In this document: positions 26,051-36,021 of the stretch, in pieces
Numbering within the stretch: position 1 is the stretch's first letter
Layout of the letters: every line of letters starts with the position of its first letter
Origin: Synechococcus sp. UW105
GTDB lineage: Bacteria > Cyanobacteriota > Cyanobacteriia > PCC-6307 > Cyanobiaceae
DNA: 64,000 nt
Assembly: GCF_900473935.1 (NCBI RefSeq)
Contig: NZ_UCNN01000008.1
Location: 168,427 to 232,426, forward strand
Direction of reading: 5' to 3'
Notes under the pieces: model-generated
What the model saw: only the letters and a program-made list of their open reading frames with translations
Databases searched by the model: none
Told to the model about the DNA's origin: nothing
Position numbers and translations under genes: made by a program

Positions 26051-27481
26051 TCAGCCCTTGGTGTCCTCATCCGATTTTGCGGTCTTGGTCTTGGCGGTTT
26101 TGGCCTTGGTGTCCTTGGCCTTTTTGGCTGCTGGTTTGGCCTTGGTTTTGGCCGAGGCCTCTTCAGCAGCCTTCTCGGTCACCGTGCTGTTGTCCTCGAG
26201 CCAACCCAGCAGCTTGTCGCGTAGAAGGTCTTCGATCACGACATCCCGCAAGCGTTGGGGATCGATGTCTCGTTCCCCTGAGAGTTCCCGCTTCACTTCG
26301 GTCACTTTCGCGTCGATATCGGCGTCTTCAACCTTGAGCCCTTCGCTTTCGGCCAGGGCCGAGAGGGCCAGGCTGCGGCGAAGCCGCTCTTCCGCCTCCG
26401 GTCGGGACGATTCCATCAGATTGCGCACGAGCTCAGGCGTGAAGAGCGATTTCACATCCATGCCTTGCTGAGCGAACTGCCCGGCGGTTTGTTCGACCAG
26501 GTTGCGCACTTCTTGTTGCACCAGGCTCTCGGGCAATTCAACCTCCAGCTGTTCCACTAAGGCGGCGATCAGGGCGTCGTGACGGTTGCTCTTCTGGCGA
26601 CGATCAGCATCGTCTTTAAGGCGCTGTTCCAGATCAGCACGCAGTTCGGTCATCGTGTCTTTGTCGCTGGCCTGCTTGGCGAAGGCATCGTCAAGCTCAG
26701 GCAGCTCACGGGTCTTGAGATCCTTGAGGTTGATCACAAAGCTGGCCTTGCGACCACGGGCATCGTCCTTGGAGTAGTCCTCAGGGAACTGGCATGCAAC
26801 GGTTTTCTCATCGCCGATGCTCATGCCCACAATCCCTTCCACGAATCCGGGGATCATGCGGCCGTCTTCCAGCTCCACATCCATCGAGTCGGCGCTGCCA
26901 CCTTCAATGGCGCTGCCGTCATCGCTGTAGGTGCCGTTGAAGCCGACCACGGCCACATCCCCGCTGGCTGCTGGCCTGTTCTCGACCGGGACCAAGGTGG
27001 CCATCTGCTTGCGTGATTGCTCGATCATCTCCTCGACCTTGGCGGGGTCGTAGCTCACGCTTTCAGCTTCCGCATTCAGGCCTTTGGTGGCCTTCAGCTT
27101 GGGGACCGGCGCCACATCGGTTTCCAGGGTGACGGTCAGTTCCTTGCTGGGATCAAAGGCGTCGAGCAGTTTCTCGAAGCCATCGGCGAGGTCGGGCTGA
27201 CCCAGGGCCTCGATTTTCTCCTGTTCGATCGCTTCACGCCAAACGCCATCCACCATCGACTCGAGAGCCGTTGCACGGATGCGAAGCGGACCAATCTGCT
27301 GCAGCAGCACGGCTCTGGGCACCTTGCCCTTGCGGAAGCCGGGCAGATTGATCGTCCGGCTGAGCTGAGCTACGGCCGCTTCGTAACTCTCCTTGCAGCG
27401 TGCAGCTGGCACTGCCACTTCAACGGCCAGGCGGCTGCCGGGACGGGTGGTGGTCTTGACCTTCAACGAAGCGGCGCTCAT
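26051..27481 (-). CDS. tig: Trigger factor, ribosome-associated chaperone and peptidyl-prolyl isomerase
   Basis: Trigger factor folds nascent chains at the ribosomal exit. The 476-residue protein has the ribosome-binding [11 protein letters not shown] motif (GFRxGxxP) near residues 47-55, then a FKBP-type PPIase domain and the C-terminal arms. The last 45 residues are an extra Lys/Ala/Thr-rich tail ([19 protein letters not shown], ending DEDTKG), longer than in E. coli and probably disordered. The gene starts the tig-clpP-clpX cluster and is divergent from asd with a 166-bp spacer. Confidence 0.96.
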   Translation of the reverse strand: MSAASLKVKTTTRPGSRLAVEVAVPAARCKESYEAAVAQLSRTINLPGFRKGKVPRAVLLQQIGPLRIRATALESMVDGVWREAIEQEKIEALGQPDLADGFEKLLDAFDPSKELTVTLETDVAPVPKLKATKGLNAEAESVSYDPAKVEEMIEQSRKQMATLVPVENRPAASGDVAVVGFNGTYSDDGSAIEGGSADSMDVELEDGRMIPGFVEGIVGMSIGDEKTVACQFPEDYSKDDARGRKASFVINLKDLKTRELPELDDAFAKQASDKDTMTELRADLEQRLKDDADRRQKSNRHDALIAALVEQLEVELPESLVQQEVRNLVEQTAGQFAQQGMDVKSLFTPELVRNLMESSRPEAEERLRRSLALSALAESEGLKVEDADIDAKVTEVKRELSGERDIDPQRLRDVVIEDLLRDKLLGWLEDNSTVTEKAAEEASAKTKAKPAAKKAKDTKAKTAKTKTAKSDEDTKG

Positions 27482-27647
27482 CTGAACTGGTACGGGCAGC
27501 CCAACACTTTATGAAAGAGCCAGTACAGGCTTCGCCGCGTATTGTGACCCCAGCGTTCTCTCGGGTGTACCAACAGCTCTCCATCCTGGTCACCCTTCGA
27601 CAGTCAGAAGACGTCTGAAATCGTTTCCCAGCTTCAGCGACAAGCGT

Positions 27648-28691
27648 TTGCCCATCTCCTCTCAAACCAGCGACCGATCCCTGCCGTCCCGACCTCTCAC
27701 CGTTGCTGTGCTTGGCGCCAGCGGTGCTGTGGGTCAGGAACTGCTTCAGCTGCTCGAGCAACGGGCTTTCCCGGTGTCTGAACTGCGCTTGTTGGCATCT
27801 TCCCGCTCGGCCGGCACGACCCAGTCTTGGAAAGGCCAGCAGCTCACGGTTCAGGAGGTGAGCGCTGAGGCCTTTCAGGGTGTTGATCTTGTGCTCGCTT
27901 CTGCCGGGGGCTCTGTCTCCAAGCAGTGGCGTGAGGCCATCATCGCTGCCGGAGCGTTGATGGTTGACAACTCCAGCGCGTTCCGGATGGAGGAGGGCGT
28001 GCCGCTGGTGGTGCCTGAGGTCAACCCTGATGCAGCCTTTGGGCATCAGGGTGTCATCGCGAATCCGAACTGCACCACGATTTTGCTCACCCTTGCCCTG
28101 GCGCCTCTTGCTGCCAGGGTTCCGATGTGCCGGGTGGTGGTGAGTACTTATCAGTCCGCTAGTGGTGCCGGCGCTCGCGCCATGGAGGAGCTGCGTGACC
28201 TCAGCCAGGTGGTGCTCGATGGCGGCACGCCTGAAAGTGCCGTGCTTCCTCACTCCTTGGCCTTCAATCTCTTCCTTCACAATTCCCCGCTGCAGGCAAA
28301 CAGCTATTGCGAGGAGGAGATGAAGATGGTCAATGAAACGCGCAAGATCATGGAACTTCCGGATTTGCGTTTCAGTGCCACTTGTGTACGGGTGCCCGTC
28401 TTGAGGGCCCATTCCGAAGCCGTAAATGTGGAGTTCGAACAGCCCTTTCCGGTCGACGAGGCCCGTTCCCTGCTTGCCGCAGCCCCTGGGGTCGAGCTCA
28501 TCGATCGACCGGACGACAACCGTTTCCCCATGCCCACTGATGTGACCGGTCGAGATCCCATCGCTGTGGGTCGGATCCGTCAGGACATCAGCGAACCGAA
28601 TGCTCTCGAGTTCTGGCTGTGCGGTGACCAGATCCGCAAGGGGGCCGCTCTGAACGCCATTCAGATCGCAGAACTGCTGATTTCTTCCTGA
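27648..28691 (+). CDS. asd: Aspartate-semialdehyde dehydrogenase
   Basis: Asd reduces aspartyl phosphate to aspartate semialdehyde, feeding lysine/diaminopimelate, threonine and methionine. The start appears to be TTG 27648, giving 347 residues; the first recognisable motif is [13 protein letters not shown] at about residue 19. The catalytic cysteine is C142 in IANPNCTTI. The gene is 5 bp upstream of dapA, forming an asd-dapA unit. With lysC at 42.5 kb and dapA here, the early diaminopimelate steps are in this window. Confidence 0.95.
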   Translation: MPISSQTSDRSLPSRPLTVAVLGASGAVGQELLQLLEQRAFPVSELRLLASSRSAGTTQSWKGQQLTVQEVSAEAFQGVDLVLASAGGSVSKQWREAIIAAGALMVDNSSAFRMEEGVPLVVPEVNPDAAFGHQGVIANPNCTTILLTLALAPLAARVPMCRVVVSTYQSASGAGARAMEELRDLSQVVLDGGTPESAVLPHSLAFNLFLHNSPLQANSYCEEEMKMVNETRKIMELPDLRFSATCVRVPVLRAHSEAVNVEFEQPFPVDEARSLLAAAPGVELIDRPDDNRFPMPTDVTGRDPIAVGRIRQDISEPNALEFWLCGDQIRKGAALNAIQIAELLISS

Positions 28692-28696
28692 TCGCT

Positions 28697-29605
28697 ATGA
28701 GCACTGCTGCCCAGCTGTCCCCTACTCCTTTCGGTCGTTTGCTCACGGCGATGGTGACCCCCTTCGATGCCGAAGGCAAGGTTGATTTGGCCTTGGCTGG
28801 CCGGCTCGCCAGCCATCTGGTGGAGGAAGGATCGGAAGGCATCTTGGTCTGCGGCACCACTGGTGAATCCCCCACCCTCAGCTGGGAGGAGCAGGTGCAG
28901 ATGCTGGCTGCGGTTCGTGAGGCCGTTGGCCCTGGTGTGAAGGTGCTGGCAGGCACTGGTAGTAACAGCACCGCTGAAGCAGTGGAGGCAACCCGTGAGG
29001 CGGCAGCTGCTGGTGCTGATGGCGCTTTGGTGGTTGTGCCTTATTACAACAAGCCTCCTCAGGAGGGGCTTGAGGCCCATTTCCGCGCCGTGGCTCAGGC
29101 TGCTCCTGAGTTGCCTCTGATGCTTTACAACATCCCTGGCCGAACCGGATGCAGTCTTGCTCCTGCCACTGTGGCCCGTTTGATGGATTGTCCCAATGTG
29201 GTGAGCATCAAGGCCGCAAGCGGCACTACTGAAGAAGTCAGTCAGCTGCGTCTCACCTGTGGCCCCAAACTGGCGATCTACAGCGGTGATGACGCCCTCA
29301 CCTTGCCGATGCTCTCCGTTGGTGCTGTTGGTGTGGTGAGTGTGGCCAGCCATGTGGCCGGTCGTCGCCTGTGCTCGATGATCGAAGCCTTCTTTGCCGG
29401 CCGTCATGCTGAGGCTCTTGCGCAGCATGACCAGCTCCTGCCGCTCTGTAAGGCCCTGTTCGCCACCACTAATCCGATTCCCGTCAAAGCTGCACTTGAG
29501 CTCAGCGGTTGGCCAGTCGGTGCTCCTCGTCTTCCTTTGCTACCGCTCGATTCATCCATGCGTGACACCCTCTCCCAAGCCTTGGCCGCCTTGCGTCAGA
29601 CCTGA
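28697..29605 (+). CDS. dapA: 4-hydroxy-tetrahydrodipicolinate synthase
   Basis: DapA condenses pyruvate with aspartate semialdehyde, the first committed step to lysine and diaminopimelate. The 302-residue TIM barrel has the Schiff-base lysine K172 in [10 protein letters not shown]144 in LYNIPGRTG, and the N-terminal [10 protein letters not shown] and GTTGESPTL motifs. It starts 5 bp after asd and is followed by rnj after 91 bp on the same strand. It is full length and all catalytic residues are present. Confidence 0.97.
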   Translation: MSTAAQLSPTPFGRLLTAMVTPFDAEGKVDLALAGRLASHLVEEGSEGILVCGTTGESPTLSWEEQVQMLAAVREAVGPGVKVLAGTGSNSTAEAVEATREAAAAGADGALVVVPYYNKPPQEGLEAHFRAVAQAAPELPLMLYNIPGRTGCSLAPATVARLMDCPNVVSIKAASGTTEEVSQLRLTCGPKLAIYSGDDALTLPMLSVGAVGVVSVASHVAGRRLCSMIEAFFAGRHAEALAQHDQLLPLCKALFATTNPIPVKAALELSGWPVGAPRLPLLPLDSSMRDTLSQALAALRQT

Positions 29606-29696
29606 CGCCACGGCTGATCTCCTACGGCGTTCCGAGGCCAGCGGCTTCGGTGCCAGCGCCCGACCTGTTTTCTCTCTCTAGTTACGACGCAATTCC

Positions 29697-31751
29697 ATGA
29701 CACCGATCTCCTCCCTCAACCGATCACGTAATGGCCAAGCCACAGCAAACGAGCCCTGCCTGCGGGTGATTCCCCTTGGTGGTCTGCATGAGATCGGCAA
29801 GAACACCTGTGTGTTCGAGTACGGAGATGATCTGATGCTCGTTGACGCTGGTCTGGCTTTTCCCAGCGATGGCATGCACGGTGTCAATGTCGTGCTCCCG
29901 GATACGAGCTTTCTGAGGGAGAACCAGAAGCGCATCCGGGGAATGATCGTCACCCATGGTCATGAGGATCACATCGGTGGCATTGCCCATCACCTCAAGC
30001 ACTTCAACATTCCTGTGATTTATGGGCCGCGTTTGGCTCTGTCGATGCTCACCGGCAAGATGGATGAGGCTGGCGTTACCGATCGCACCACCTTGCAGAC
30101 CGTGGGTCCGCGGGACGTGGTCAAGGTGGGTCAGCACTTCTCGGTGGAGTTCATCCGCAACACCCACTCGATGGCGGATAGCTTTTCTTTGGCTATCACC
30201 ACTCCTGTGGGCACGGTGATTTTCACCGGTGATTTCAAATTTGATCACACCCCGGTGGATGGTGAGCACTTCGACATCGCCCGCCTCGCACATCACGGTG
30301 ATCAGGGTGTGCTCTGTCTCTTCAGCGACTCCACCAACGCCGAGGTACCTGGTTTCTGTCCGCCAGAGCGTTCGGTGTTTCCCAATCTCGATCGCCGCAT
30401 GGCGGAGGCGGAGGGCCGGGTGATCATCACCACCTTTGCCAGTTCGATCCATAGGGTGGCCATGATTCTTGAGCTGGCGCTCAAGAACGGCCGCAAGGTG
30501 GGTTTGCTGGGCCGCTCGATGCTCAATGTGATCGCCAAAGCTCGCGAACTTGGCTACATGCGCGCGCCCGATGATTTGTTTGTGCCGATTAAGCAGATCA
30601 ACGATCTGCCCGATCGCGAAACCCTGCTCTTGATGACTGGAAGTCAGGGAGAACCGCTGGCGGCTCTCAGCCGCATCTCCCGCGGCGAGCACCCGCAGGT
30701 GAAGGTCAAAACTACAGATACGATCATTTTCTCGGCCAGTCCTATCCCTGGCAACACGATCTCAGTGGTTAACACCATTGATCGTTTGATGATGCTTGGC
30801 GCCAAGGTCGTTTATGGCAAAGGCGAAGGCATTCACGTGTCAGGTCATGGCTTCCAGGAAGACCAGAAGCTGATGTTGGCGCTGACGAAGCCCAAGTTTT
30901 TTGTGCCGGTGCATGGTGAGCACCGCATGCTCGTCTGCCATTCCAAGACCGGCCATTCCATGGGGGTGCCGGAAGACAACACGCTGATCATCGACAACGG
31001 AGACGTGGTTGAGCTCACCGCCGATTCGATCCGCAAGGGTGATCCTGTGAAGGCCGGTATTGAGCTGCTGGATCAGTCCCGCAACGGCATTGTCGATGCG
31101 CGTGTTCTTAAGGAAAGACAGCAGCTCGCTGAAGACGGGGTGGTCACGATCTTGGCGGCGATCAGTACCGATGGCGCCATGGTTGCACCGCCACGGGTCA
31201 ACCTTCGCGGTGTGGTCACCACGGCTGATGCCCGCAAGATGTCGCTCTGGACTGAGCGGGAAATCAAGTGGGTGCTTGAGAACCGCTGGAAGCAGCTCTG
31301 CCGCATGACTGGTGAAAAGACGCCAGAAGTGGATTGGATGGGTGTGCAGCGTGAGGTGGAAGTGGGCTTGGGTCGGCGCATGCGCCGAGAGCTTCAGGTG
31401 GAGCCCCTCATCCTCTGCCTTGTCCAGCCAGCTCCAGGAGGCACGCCTGTGTACAAGGGCCGTGCTGATGCTGAGCCGGATGACCGTCCGGCGCCTCGTG
31501 GTCGCGGTGGCCGCGGCGGCTATCGCGGCCAGGGTGGTCATGGTCGCCGTGACCGGGATCAGGCTCCTAAGCGTGTGATTCCTGCGTCGCCGTCGTCTTC
31601 ACCCTCGTCTTCACCGTCTGCGACCCCTGCTGCACCCGTTTCGAAGCAGGCCCCTGCAGCGGCAGCGCCGGTGGTGAGTCGTCCTAAGGCCGAGCTGGAG
31701 CCCGAGATGCCCGCAGGACGCACTCGCCGCCGCCGTTCAGCCGCGGCCTGA
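29697..31751 (+). CDS. rnj: Ribonuclease J
   Basis: RNase J is a metallo-beta-lactamase-fold exo/endoribonuclease acting in RNA decay. The 684-residue product has the metal-binding HGHEDH motif (H87, H89, D91, H92), then the beta-CASP domain and KGEGIHVSGHGF. After about residue 590 there is a non-conserved tail that begins Arg/Gly-rich (RGRGGRGGYRGQGGHGRR), continues Ser/Pro/Ala-rich and ends GRTRRRRSAAA. It is the third gene after asd and dapA. A strong hairpin terminator follows at 31779-31804. Confidence 0.94.
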   Translation: MTPISSLNRSRNGQATANEPCLRVIPLGGLHEIGKNTCVFEYGDDLMLVDAGLAFPSDGMHGVNVVLPDTSFLRENQKRIRGMIVTHGHEDHIGGIAHHLKHFNIPVIYGPRLALSMLTGKMDEAGVTDRTTLQTVGPRDVVKVGQHFSVEFIRNTHSMADSFSLAITTPVGTVIFTGDFKFDHTPVDGEHFDIARLAHHGDQGVLCLFSDSTNAEVPGFCPPERSVFPNLDRRMAEAEGRVIITTFASSIHRVAMILELALKNGRKVGLLGRSMLNVIAKARELGYMRAPDDLFVPIKQINDLPDRETLLLMTGSQGEPLAALSRISRGEHPQVKVKTTDTIIFSASPIPGNTISVVNTIDRLMMLGAKVVYGKGEGIHVSGHGFQEDQKLMLALTKPKFFVPVHGEHRMLVCHSKTGHSMGVPEDNTLIIDNGDVVELTADSIRKGDPVKAGIELLDQSRNGIVDARVLKERQQLAEDGVVTILAAISTDGAMVAPPRVNLRGVVTTADARKMSLWTEREIKWVLENRWKQLCRMTGEKTPEVDWMGVQREVEVGLGRRMRRELQVEPLILCLVQPAPGGTPVYKGRADAEPDDRPAPRGRGGRGGYRGQGGHGRRDRDQAPKRVIPASPSSSPSSSPSATPAAPVSKQAPAAAAPVVSRPKAELEPEMPAGRTRRRRSAAA

Positions 31752-31778
31752 GCTTGGTTTCCGCCAATCAGTGAATCA

Positions 31779-31804
31779 AGCGTCGCCAAAAGGCGACGCT
31801 TTTT
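31779..31804 (+). terminator. Rho-independent terminator after rnj
   Basis: A perfect 9-bp stem AGCGTCGCC/GGCGACGCT encloses an AAAA loop and is followed by TTTT. It terminates rnj on the plus strand. Read on the minus strand the A-run gives a weaker T-tract, so it may also serve the convergent hlyD-type gene that ends at 31824. Confidence 0.85.
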
Positions 31805-31823
31805 GTTTGGCTGTTTGGGAGGG

Positions 31824-33050
31824 TCAGATTTGTCGGAGCGAGTCGGTTTTGCTCCGGAAGGTGTTGAGAAGAAGCTGCAGATAGCTGACGCTGCGTAGCT
31901 TGATATTGGCTGTTAGTGACATGCCCACCTGAAGCGGCAGAGTCGTGCCGTTCTTCAGTTTGAGCTGCTGGTCATTGAGCTCGATGGTGGCCGGATAACG
32001 ATATTCCTCTCGTCCTTGTTGGGCGTCTGGTGCCAGTGCATCGGATCCCACCGAGGAGACACTGCCTTCGAGCACACCGAAATCGGTGGCCGGAAAGGAG
32101 TCGATGCTGACTTCCGCGTTTTGACCCTTGCGCACGAAGCCGATCTTGCTGCTTGGGATTTCCACATCAGCTTCCAGGGTGTTGAACGGCACCACTTTCA
32201 GTGCTGCTTGGCTGGATTGGTCCTGGGAGACGAAGCCCGGGTTGGTGAGCTTGAGGTCGAAGACAATGCCATCCACAGGAGAGCGCAGCAACTGGTTGCG
32301 GTTGGTCACTTTCACTTCGGTGCGTCTGGCTTCCAGCTGAGCGCGTTCACTGCGCAGGCCTGCTAACTCAGCACTCAGTTGTTCGATCTGTTGATCGATC
32401 TGATTGATCTGGCGGCGCCCATCCAGTTCGAGCTTGACCAGCTCACCCTTCAATTCAGTGACTTTGTTGCGTTGTTGCAGATATTGGATGTCTGGTGAGG
32501 CGCCCTCGCGGGCAAGGCCTGCAAGGCGCTCAAGAATTTCTTTTTCCAGAGATAGATTGGTCTTGGTGGTGATGAGTTGTTCACGATTGAGCTCGAGGGT
32601 GCGTTCTCGCTCAAGTCGTTTGAGTTTGAGTTGTTCTTTTTTTTGATTGATCTGAGTACTTTTTTCACTCACACCTTGCTCTAAAGAGTTGAGTTGTTCA
32701 GCCGTGCTCTCTTGATCGAGGCGGATGAGCAGTTGGCCCTTTTTGACGCGCTCGCCGTTTTTCACCAGGATCTCCTCGACAACGCCTCCGGTAGGGATCC
32801 GAACTTCTTTGACGTTACCGACAGGTTCGAGTTTTCCTTGGGCGACGACCACTTCCTCGGTGCGGGCGATCGCTAGCCAGCCGATTCCGAAAACGGTGGT
32901 GCCGATCAGGGCCCAAGTGGTGGCTTTCAGCCAGAAACGATCTTGTTGCAGAACACTTTCATTGTTGGTGATGGAACCGGCACGTTTCTCAAGTTGATCT
33001 TGAGCTTTACGGATCAGGCCACCAACGGGGTTCTGTTTGATCTTGCCCAT
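31824..33050 (-). CDS. HlyD-family membrane fusion protein of a type I exporter
   Basis: The 408-residue product has one N-terminal membrane helix (TTWALIGTTVFGIGWLAIA, about residues 47-66). Then comes a lipoyl-like half (AQGKLEPVGNVKEVRIPTGGVVEEILVKNGERV, read in parts), a long coiled coil from about 115 to 260 and a beta-barrel half (RSPVDGIVFDLKLTNPGFV). This is the periplasmic adaptor that joins an inner-membrane ABC exporter to an outer-membrane TolC-like channel. It starts 1 bp after the ABC gene ends. No TolC-type gene is in the window; cyanobacteria usually encode it elsewhere. Confidence 0.93.
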   Translation of the reverse strand: MGKIKQNPVGGLIRKAQDQLEKRAGSITNNESVLQQDRFWLKATTWALIGTTVFGIGWLAIARTEEVVVAQGKLEPVGNVKEVRIPTGGVVEEILVKNGERVKKGQLLIRLDQESTAEQLNSLEQGVSEKSTQINQKKEQLKLKRLERERTLELNREQLITTKTNLSLEKEILERLAGLAREGASPDIQYLQQRNKVTELKGELVKLELDGRRQINQIDQQIEQLSAELAGLRSERAQLEARRTEVKVTNRNQLLRSPVDGIVFDLKLTNPGFVSQDQSSQAALKVVPFNTLEADVEIPSSKIGFVRKGQNAEVSIDSFPATDFGVLEGSVSSVGSDALAPDAQQGREEYRYPATIELNDQQLKLKNGTTLPLQVGMSLTANIKLRSVSYLQLLLNTFRSKTDSLRQI

Positions 33051-33051
33051 G

Positions 33052-36021
33052 TCAGCTGGCCTCCTGTTGGCGGTAGAGCGCGTAGTAACGGCCGCGCTTG
33101 GCCATCAATTCATCGTGGCTGCCGACTTCGGCGACCACTCCAAGATGCATCACCACAATCACATCGGCGCGGCGCACGGTGGCCAGACGGTGGGTGATGA
33201 AGAACACCGTGCAGTCCTGCAGGGCTTGCACCAGGTTGTCGCAGACACGGCGTTCTGTTTCGTAGTCAAGGGCGCTGGTGGCCTCATCCATCACCAGCAG
33301 CTTGGGGTTGCTGAGCAAGGTGCGTGCGATGGCGATGCGTTGGCGTTGGCCCCCACTCAGGGAGGCACCGCGTTCGCCCACCGGTGAGCTATAGCCGCTG
33401 GGCAGCTCCATGATGAAGTCATGGGCATCGGCCAACTTGGCGGCCATCACGATCTCATCACTACCGACATCGGGCTGCGTGAGGGCAATGTTTTCGCTGA
33501 TTGTGCCGGAGAACAGCAACGGATCCTGAGGCACGATTCCGATTTGCCGTCGTAGGGAATAGAGCTCAACCTTGTCGATGTCATAGCCATCGATGAGGAT
33601 GCGACCTTCCTCAGGCGCGTAGAGGCGAGGCAAGAGTTTCATCAGTGTGCTCTTGCCGCTTCCGCTCTGGCCGACGATTCCTACAAAGGTGCCTGCCTTG
33701 ATCTGCAGGTTCACATCTTTGAGGACAGGAGCTGCATCGGGACGGAACCGGAAGGTGAGGTTCTCGAAGTTCACTGCTCCTTCGATTGGTGGCAATGGCA
33801 CCTTGGCCTTGTCGACTTCGTTCGACTCCTGGGGGGTGTCAATGACATCGGCCAGTCGCTCGAAACTGACCTTCAGTTCCTGAATGTTCTGCCAGATGCT
33901 GGAGAGGCGAAGGAGGGGCTGGGTGACATAGCCGGAGATGATCCGGAAGGCGATCAACTGACCCAGGGTGAGATCACCACTGAGAACGAGAGTGGCGCCA
34001 ACCCATAGCACCATCAGCTGGGAGAGCTTCTGCAGCACCTGGGAGGTTTGGCTCAGCACGGTGCCGCTGATCGTTTTTTCAAACGAGCGATTGATGTAGC
34101 CGGCGTAGAACTCTTGCCAGGAGAAGCGGCTCACCATCTCAACGTTCTGGCTTTTCACGGTTTGGATCCCCGTGAGCACCTCCACCAGATGGCTCTGAGT
34201 CTTGGCGTTTGCTTCTGCTGCCTGGCGATATTGGCGCCGGAACAAGGGAGCCCCGATCAGGGTGAGCCCCACTTGAATTGGTAGAACCGCCAGGGCGATC
34301 AGGGTGAGAAGCCAGCTGTAGACCACCATCACAAGGATGTAGATCACTGAGAAGCAAGCATCCAGAAGGGTGGTGAGGGCTTGGCCCGTGAGGAAATTGC
34401 GGATCTTCTCCAGCTCGCCGATGCGAGAGCCCAGTTCACCAACGGGACGTTTGTCGAAATATCCCAAGGGCAGCCGCAGGAGGTGATCAATCACCTCTGC
34501 ACCAAGGCGCTGGTCGATTCGGTTGGTTGTTTCTGAGAACAGGAATGTCTTGAGGCTGCCGAGCACTCCCTCCAGCAAGGTGACGACCACCAAGGCGATG
34601 CCAAGCACTTGGAGCGTGTCGAGGCTGCGTTGGGTGATCACCTTGTCGATGATGACCTGGATTAGGAGGGGGTTGGCGAGAGCGAACAGTTGCACCACGA
34701 AGCTGGCGACGAGCACCTGCACCAACACGGCACGGTGGCGTTTCAGGGCGGGCCAGAACCAGTTGGGTCCGAAGGTTTCGTTCGGGGTGGTGTTGGTGCG
34801 ATCCAGCAAGAGCAGATCGATGCCTTCGGGGAAGGTGTCTTCCAGTTGCTCGGGCTGCAGGTTGACGATGCCGTCACGGGGGGACGCCAGGGTGAGTCCG
34901 TTCTGGTTGCTGCGGGCCACGACGGCAAAGCTTTCGCCCCAGGGGATCAGCGTTGGGGTCTGTAGCCGGGTTCCCATCGCCGCACCGACTCGGGCTCCGG
35001 ACACGTGCAGACCAAGGCCCGCAGCAATCTGGCCGCACAGCCGCAGATTGGGGGTTTGGCCACGGCGAATGGTTTCGCGCAGAACCTTGTCAATGGCATC
35101 GCGGCGCACGGGCAGTTTCATCAGCTGCGCCAGCATCTGGAAGCAGGCCAGGGTCTCCTGCAGGACGCCTTCAGCACGAATCAGGCGCAGCTGATCAAGC
35201 ACATCACCGCTGGGGTCGAAGCGACTCACAGGTGTCGGACCAGCCTGCAGGGTCGAGAGCGCTTGGGATCCTTGGTCGTCGTTTGCCTTGGTTGTAGGTG
35301 CTGGTTCTGGTTCGTTGGCTGTGTCGGTTTGTTCAGCCGAGCTGATGATCATCTCCACCAGTGGCCTGGGGAGGCTGATCAGCCGTGACGGAAACGGCTT
35401 GCTCTCCGCTGGCAGCGTTTCTTCTTGAATGGCTGTTCCTGGGGTGCTGCCGTTCCAGGCTGAGACAAGGAATACATCGCGTTGATCAGCGTCTGCGGCT
35501 TTGATTGCAGCCGGGTTGAGGGGCACCCGTTCGGCGGCGCGCAGCGTATCTGGCAGAAGGCGCAGAGAGCTGCCTTCAGCCCGTGCATTGCTTTGCTGCA
35601 GATCCTGCATCAGGGCGATGACCTCCTGACCCCAGAGCTGGCTGTCGCACCAGCGGCGGAAGCTCTCTTCCTCCTGGTAGAGGTGAGCCCAAAGCTCATC
35701 ACCAATGGCGGCAGCCTTGAGGGCATCGCTGGCGATCAGGTTTTCGCAACTACGACCGCACAGCAGGCTGGCGGCACCGAGGACTGCCCCTGGGTCAAAT
35801 TTCCCCAGGGAGATCAATCGCCCCTGGTCGTTGCCCACCAGACGCGCACGGCCCTCAATCAGGATCAGCACCCGACCAGGAATCACCCCTGGATCCACGA
35901 GCTGTTGGCCGAGTTCGAATGACAGCAACTCAATGCCATCCTGCAACCGAATTCGGGCAGGATCGCTCAGCCCCTTGAAGGCCTCATGCTGCAGGAGTTG
36001 GTTGATGACGTTCTGGTTCAT
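33052..36021 (-). CDS. Type I secretion ABC transporter with N-terminal cNMP-binding-like and degenerate C39 domains
   Basis: The 989-residue protein is a peptidase-domain-type ABC exporter subunit. Residues about 15-140 resemble a cyclic-nucleotide-binding/Crp-like domain (GRVLILIEGRARLVGND, ISLGKFDPGAVLGAASL). A poorly conserved linker follows. Residues about 270-400 resemble a C39 peptidase domain in which the catalytic Cys motif is missing (QETLACFQMLAQ), as in HlyB CLD domains. Six membrane helices lie between about 420 and 700. The nucleotide-binding domain has Walker A GQSGSGKST (about 779-787), signature LSGGQRQR and Walker B LLVMDEATSALD. The start overlaps the stop of the parvulin gene by 4 bp. 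Confidence 0.9.
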   Translation of the reverse strand: MNQNVINQLLQHEAFKGLSDPARIRLQDGIELLSFELGQQLVDPGVIPGRVLILIEGRARLVGNDQGRLISLGKFDPGAVLGAASLLCGRSCENLIASDALKAAAIGDELWAHLYQEEESFRRWCDSQLWGQEVIALMQDLQQSNARAEGSSLRLLPDTLRAAERVPLNPAAIKAADADQRDVFLVSAWNGSTPGTAIQEETLPAESKPFPSRLISLPRPLVEMIISSAEQTDTANEPEPAPTTKANDDQGSQALSTLQAGPTPVSRFDPSGDVLDQLRLIRAEGVLQETLACFQMLAQLMKLPVRRDAIDKVLRETIRRGQTPNLRLCGQIAAGLGLHVSGARVGAAMGTRLQTPTLIPWGESFAVVARSNQNGLTLASPRDGIVNLQPEQLEDTFPEGIDLLLLDRTNTTPNETFGPNWFWPALKRHRAVLVQVLVASFVVQLFALANPLLIQVIIDKVITQRSLDTLQVLGIALVVVTLLEGVLGSLKTFLFSETTNRIDQRLGAEVIDHLLRLPLGYFDKRPVGELGSRIGELEKIRNFLTGQALTTLLDACFSVIYILVMVVYSWLLTLIALAVLPIQVGLTLIGAPLFRRQYRQAAEANAKTQSHLVEVLTGIQTVKSQNVEMVSRFSWQEFYAGYINRSFEKTISGTVLSQTSQVLQKLSQLMVLWVGATLVLSGDLTLGQLIAFRIISGYVTQPLLRLSSIWQNIQELKVSFERLADVIDTPQESNEVDKAKVPLPPIEGAVNFENLTFRFRPDAAPVLKDVNLQIKAGTFVGIVGQSGSGKSTLMKLLPRLYAPEEGRILIDGYDIDKVELYSLRRQIGIVPQDPLLFSGTISENIALTQPDVGSDEIVMAAKLADAHDFIMELPSGYSSPVGERGASLSGGQRQRIAIARTLLSNPKLLVMDEATSALDYETERRVCDNLVQALQDCTVFFITHRLATVRRADVIVVMHLGVVAEVGSHDELMAKRGRYYALYRQQEAS

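Noticed and set aside
29724..30692. A 322-codon minus-strand ORF inside rnj
   Set aside because: It is antisense to the catalytic part of rnj and is explained by high-GC codon bias.
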